A DNA stretch of 16,896 nt from positions 1,604 to 18,499 of the forward strand of contig DBYT01000109.1 in the NCBI GenBank assembly GCA_002309915.1, given 5' to 3'. A program made the translations under genes and the position numbers. The notes under the pieces are model-generated. The model searched no databases and was not told where the DNA came from. It was given only the letters and a program-made list of their open reading frames with translations. Below are positions 13,959 through 16,896 of this stretch, one piece after another. How positions within the stretch are numbered: the first letter of the stretch is position 1; every line of letters begins with the position of its first letter. Source of the stretch: Bacteroidales bacterium UBA1179 (GTDB lineage Bacteria; Bacteroidota; Bacteroidia; Bacteroidales; Bacteroidaceae).

Positions 13959-14630
13959 ATGATACGATTAGCGATACTGGCATCGGCCAACGGAACAAAT
14001 GCGCAGGCTATAATTGAGGCCGTGCGTGCAGGTAAGTTGGATGCCGATGTAAAGGTGGTGCTGACAAACAAGGAGGACGCCGGTGTCATAGAGCGTGCCC
14101 GCAAGTTTGGAGTACCCGTAGAGATAATACCATCCAAGGGACACAGAAACCGTGCCGAGTATGACGCACTGGTGGTTGAGGCCCTTAAGAAATATGATGT
14201 TGACACTATTGCCCTGGCGGGTTGGATGAGGATCTTGAGCGAGGTTTTTGTTAATGCCTTTGAGGGAAGGATACTGAATCTGCATCCGGCACTTCTGCCA
14301 AGCTTCAAGGGTGCTACGGCTATTGCCGATGCATACGAGCATGGGGTAAGGATTACCGGTTGCTCGGTTCATCTGGTTACTCCGGAATTGGATGCGGGTC
14401 CGGTGATTATTCAGGCTGGCGTTCCCGTGAACGGAACCGTTGATGAGCTGGAGGCGCAGATTCACCGCATGGAGCACCGCATTTTCCCGCAGGCACTGCA
14501 GTGGTTCTCGGAAGGACGTATCAGTGTTGAGGGCCATAAGGTGATTGTTGCACCGGCCCGCCACAATGTAAAGAAGATTGATTTCATAGAGGGTTGCCTG
14601 GTTTCACCGGCACTCGAGGAAAAATTATAA
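13959..14630 (+). CDS. purN: Phosphoribosylglycinamide formyltransferase, 223 aa
   Basis: Transfers a formyl group from 10-formyl-tetrahydrofolate to GAR, the third step of purine synthesis. The N-terminal phosphate loop ASANGTNAQ (9-16) replaces the usual SGxGSN type with a close variant. The catalytic residues are in place: Asn107 and His109 in ILNLHPALLPSFKG (105-118) and Asp145 in TPELDAGPVI (141-150). Length is slightly above the E. coli 212. I chose the ATG at 13959 over the in-frame GTG at 13953, because the GTG overlaps the -7 element and MIRLAILAS is the normal beginning of the family. Its folate substrate depends on the folP product upstream. deoD follows after 4 nt. Confidence 0.95.
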   Translation: MIRLAILASANGTNAQAIIEAVRAGKLDADVKVVLTNKEDAGVIERARKFGVPVEIIPSKGHRNRAEYDALVVEALKKYDVDTIALAGWMRILSEVFVNAFEGRILNLHPALLPSFKGATAIADAYEHGVRITGCSVHLVTPELDAGPVIIQAGVPVNGTVDELEAQIHRMEHRIFPQALQWFSEGRISVEGHKVIVAPARHNVKKIDFIEGCLVSPALEEKL

Positions 14631-14634
14631 GCTT

Positions 14635-15348
14635 ATGAGTAGAGAAGATACCCCCACGGCTCATATTGCAGCGCAGTATGATGATGTAGCCAAGACTGTT
14701 ATCATGTGCGGCGATCCGCTCCGCGCCAAGTTCATTGCCGAGAAGTACCTGACTGACCCGGTCCTCTTCAACGAGGTTCGCGGAATGTTGGGATATACCG
14801 GTTATTACAATGGCAAGCGTGTATCGGTCATGGGTCACGGAATGGGTATTCCTTCAATAGGTATCTACTCTTACGAGTTGTTCAACTTCTTTGATGTGGA
14901 GAGCATCATCAGGGTTGGAACAGCCGGTGCCTTGAGTCCTGACATGCAGATAGGCGATATGCTTTTTGCCCAGGCTGCCTGCACGGACTCCGATTACGGT
15001 CACCAGTACGGATTCCCTGCCAAATTCGCCCCGATAGCAAGCTTTGAACTGCTTGAAAAAGCCGCTCAGGTGGCACGCGAAAACGGATTCCCGTTCCAAG
15101 TGGGCAATATCTACAGTGCCGATGTGTTCTATGATGAATCAGACAGGCAGATGGAGTGGGGTAAGTTCGGCGTTAAGGCTGTCGAAATGGAGGCTGCCGG
15201 ACTCTACATCAATGCCGCTGCCGCAGGTAAGAAGGCTCTTACCATCTGCACGATATCGGACCAGTTGGTTCACCGCAAGTATGCATCGACCGAGGAGCGC
15301 CGAAGCAGCTTTACCAATATGATGAAGGTGGCGTTGGAAATAGCATAA
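14635..15348 (+). CDS. deoD: Purine nucleoside phosphorylase, DeoD type, 237 aa
   Basis: Splits purine nucleosides with phosphate to base and ribose-1-phosphate in nucleoside salvage; a hexameric cytoplasmic enzyme of the NP-I family. Visible signatures: CGDPLRAKFIA (25-35) for phosphate binding, VRGMLGYTG (48-56), HGMGIPSIGIYSYEL (68-82), IRVGTAGAL (92-100), AVEMEAAGLY (182-191) for ribose binding, and TISDQL (206-211) with the catalytic aspartate Asp209. The STEERRSSF segment (218-226) carries the activating arginine. Length matches E. coli DeoD (239). It follows purN by 4 nt, pairing purine synthesis with salvage in one mRNA. Confidence 0.95.
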   Translation: MSREDTPTAHIAAQYDDVAKTVIMCGDPLRAKFIAEKYLTDPVLFNEVRGMLGYTGYYNGKRVSVMGHGMGIPSIGIYSYELFNFFDVESIIRVGTAGALSPDMQIGDMLFAQAACTDSDYGHQYGFPAKFAPIASFELLEKAAQVARENGFPFQVGNIYSADVFYDESDRQMEWGKFGVKAVEMEAAGLYINAAAAGKKALTICTISDQLVHRKYASTEERRSSFTNMMKVALEIA

Positions 15349-15352
15349 CCTT

Positions 15353-16174
15353 ATGAAAGAGATTCTGCAGCGCATAGAAGGTGCTTTGGGCGGCCGGTAT
15401 GCTGCGGCAGAGCTTGAATCGATAAAGAAGGCACTGTGTCTGGAGTATCTGGGCATCAGTGCCGTTTCGTTTTATACCAAAGAGAATGTTTCCGCGGATA
15501 CCGCAAAACTGGATAAGGCTTTGGAGCGTCTGGCAGCCGGTGAGCCTTTGCAGTATGTGATTGGTTCCACCCCGTTCTGCGGTCTTACTTTCAAGGTCGA
15601 CGGGCGGGTCCTGATTCCGCGTCCCGAGACTGCGGAACTTGTGGATTGGGTGGCTCAGGATGCGGCTCAATCAGGTGCTCTTCTGGATGTGGGCACCGGC
15701 AGCGGATGCATCGCCATAAGTCTGGCTCACCGCCTTCCGGGGTGGAAGGTGCAGGGCTGGGATATCAGCGAGGGCGCCCTTGAGGTGGCTCGGGAGAACA
15801 GCCGCCTGAACGGAACCGAGGTTGAATTCCGCAAGGTGGATATTCTTAACGCCTCCGTTGATTCCAGGTTTGATGTGATTGTGAGCAATCCTCCTTATGT
15901 GATGGAGTCTGAGAAGGCTCAGATGGAGGATACAGTGCTGGATTATGAGCCTCATCTGGCTCTGTTTGTATCGGACTCAGACCCGTTGCTTTTCTATAAG
16001 GCTATTGCGGCTTTCGGACATCGGAACCTTAATGCGGGCGGAAAGCTCTATTTTGAGATCAATCCCCTCCTGGTGGAGGAGATGAAGGATATGCTTATGG
16101 GTGCGGGCTACCGTGATGTTCAGGTCCGCAATGATATATTTGGAAAACCACGAATGATAAAAGCTATACTATGA
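15353..16174 (+). CDS. prmC: Release factor glutamine methyltransferase, 273 aa
   Basis: Methylates the glutamine of the GGQ motif in peptide-release factors RF1 and RF2, using S-adenosylmethionine. Domain order fits: N-terminal helical release-factor-binding part (1-85), then VLIPRPETAELVDW (86-99), the SAM loop LLDVGTGSGCIAISLA (110-125), the adenine-side acid in GWDISEGALEVA (135-146), and the catalytic VSNPPYV (177-183) that grips the glutamine side chain. The C-terminal DIFGKPRMIKA is also typical. Gap to deoD is 4 nt; the stop overlaps the recX start as ATGA (16171-16174). A generic N6-adenine methyltransferase is the main alternative, but the RPET segment and the gene order argue for PrmC. 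Confidence 0.95.
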   Translation: MKEILQRIEGALGGRYAAAELESIKKALCLEYLGISAVSFYTKENVSADTAKLDKALERLAAGEPLQYVIGSTPFCGLTFKVDGRVLIPRPETAELVDWVAQDAAQSGALLDVGTGSGCIAISLAHRLPGWKVQGWDISEGALEVARENSRLNGTEVEFRKVDILNASVDSRFDVIVSNPPYVMESEKAQMEDTVLDYEPHLALFVSDSDPLLFYKAIAAFGHRNLNAGGKLYFEINPLLVEEMKDMLMGAGYRDVQVRNDIFGKPRMIKAIL

Positions 16175-16635
16175 CAGAATCTGAAGGAAAGACACTTGCC
16201 GAGCGATACTGCTCGGGTGCCGAGCACTGCTGCCAGGAGGTGAGGCAGATGCTGGAGCGTCACAAGGCGGAGAACGCTGACATTGAGCGGATAATCCGTC
16301 ATCTGGTTAAGGAGGGATACATTGATGAGTTCCGTTATGCCGCTGCCTTTGTCCATGACAAGGTGCGTTTTGCCAAGTGGGGGAGGGTAAAGATTGGCCA
16401 GGCTCTATGGCAGAAACGCATCCCTGCGGGTGTGGCCGATGAGGCTCTGTCCCGTATTGACGAGGATGAGTATCTGACGGCTCTCAAGGATGTCGTCGCC
16501 TCACGTTACCGCCAGACTAAGGGCGCAACTGAGTATGAGCGCAAGATGAAGACCATGAAATCTGTCTGCAGTCGCGGATATGAGCCGGCGCTTGTGCGCA
16601 AGGTTCTGAACCTGCAGGATTCCTCTGATGATTGA
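16171..16635 (+). CDS. recX: Regulatory protein RecX, 154 aa
   Basis: Binds the RecA filament and limits its recombinase activity. It is a small helical protein with the RecX pattern: RYCSGAEHCCQEVRQML (12-28), EGYIDEFRYAAAFVHDKVR (48-66) and KWGRVKIGQALWQKRI (69-84), then a basic third helical repeat to KVLNLQ. Length fits the shorter Bacteroidota forms. Start codon overlaps the prmC stop by ATGA, which implies translational coupling. recA is not in the window. Confidence 0.9.
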   Translation: MTESEGKTLAERYCSGAEHCCQEVRQMLERHKAENADIERIIRHLVKEGYIDEFRYAAAFVHDKVRFAKWGRVKIGQALWQKRIPAGVADEALSRIDEDEYLTALKDVVASRYRQTKGATEYERKMKTMKSVCSRGYEPALVRKVLNLQDSSDD

Positions 16636-16637
16636 TT

Positions 16638-16896
16638 ATGGAGTCGGGTGGTTTCAAGCGCCCGGGGCTTCTGCGTAAACTGTTTGAGTTTGTTTTTCCG
16701 CATTACTGCAAGGTTTGCGGGCACAGGCTCGATCCTTCCGAGGAGCAGCTTTGCGTCACTTGCTTTCTGGGTATGCCGCGGTTGGGTTACCGCGCTGATG
16801 TTATCAATCCTACTGAGCGGATGCTTCTTACTGAGAAGTGACTGGTCAGGGCGGCTTCGGTGCTTCATTATAGCAAGGAGAGTGATTAACGCAATA
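16638..16896 (+). pseudogene. comF: ComF-family phosphoribosyltransferase fragment with two nonsense codons
   Basis: The N-terminus MESGGFKRPGLLRKLFEFVF is followed by a four-cysteine zinc ribbon (CKVC at 24-27, CVTC at 39-42) and GMPRLGY, as in ComF proteins, which carry a C-terminal phosphoribosyltransferase domain and are linked to DNA uptake in competent bacteria. The frame then meets TGA at 16839-16841, yet the family-like sequence continues in the same frame (LVRAASVLHYSKESD) until TAA at 16887-16889, two codons before the window ends. TGA is one base from TGG (Trp) and TAA one base from TAT/TAC (Tyr), which are plausible ancestral codons. Either the gene is dead or the last bases are low-quality sequence. 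The ATG at 16638 lies 2 nt after recX. The rest of the gene is outside. Confidence 0.7.

Noticed and set aside
16839..16841. TGA read as tryptophan (altered code) in comF
   Set aside because: TGA ends several intact genes in the window (for example sppA, prmC and recX), and comF also has an in-frame TAA.
1..16896. CRISPR arrays, transposases, integrases, attachment sites, toxin-antitoxin pairs
   Set aside because: I looked on both strands and found no spaced repeat array, no terminal inverted repeats with target duplications, and no matching protein families; the content is housekeeping.

Overview
The window looks like core chromosome from a member of the Bacteroidales (Bacteroidota). The evidence is the gene families present (single-chain alpha2-type glycyl-tRNA synthetase, a ParC-type topoisomerase, a CdaA diadenylate cyclase next to folP), the scarcity of Shine-Dalgarno sequences, and repeated matches to the Bacteroidota promoter signature TTTG-N19-21-TAnnTTTG. 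I see no CRISPR array, prophage, insertion sequence or obvious horizontally acquired block, and codon use looks even by eye.

Layout. (1) 1-791, minus strand: N-terminal half of glycyl-tRNA synthetase. (2) 1011-7301, plus: parC, a predicted exported barrel-like protein of unknown function, an S41 protease-like lipoprotein and the signal-peptide peptidase SppA, with overlaps or a 3-nt gap, so probably one operon. It ends at a terminator that overlaps the promoter of a tRNA-Leu(UAG) gene. (3) 7500-8060, minus: a small outer-membrane beta-barrel gene, convergent with the tRNA across a bidirectional terminator and with its own well-formed promoter. (4) 8299-11823, plus: murF, an SGNH hydrolase, folP and cdaA, nearly abutting. 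This run links the last cytoplasmic step of peptidoglycan precursor synthesis, an exported esterase-like protein, folate synthesis and c-di-AMP synthesis. (5) 11962-13891, plus: groES-groEL, preceded by a striking arrangement of TGNCA-N3-TGNCA palindromes around the promoter. (6) 13959-16896, plus: purN, deoD-type purine nucleoside phosphorylase, prmC, recX and a comF-like gene cut by the window edge.

Three coding lesions stand out. groEL carries a one-base insertion near 13567 that breaks an otherwise complete 545-residue protein. comF carries two in-frame nonsense codons in the last 60 bases. Since groEL is normally essential and the comF lesions lie at the very end of the sequence, sequencing or assembly error is the most likely cause, but this cannot be settled here.

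The most interesting signals are non-coding or at protein ends: the paired TGNCA-N3-TGNCA sites at groES (a candidate heat-shock operator), the QLSLF C-terminus of ParC (an exact match to the sliding-clamp binding consensus), and the repeated habit of overlapping a terminator hairpin with the next gene's promoter, giving very short leaders. I did not find a wholly new multi-gene system.
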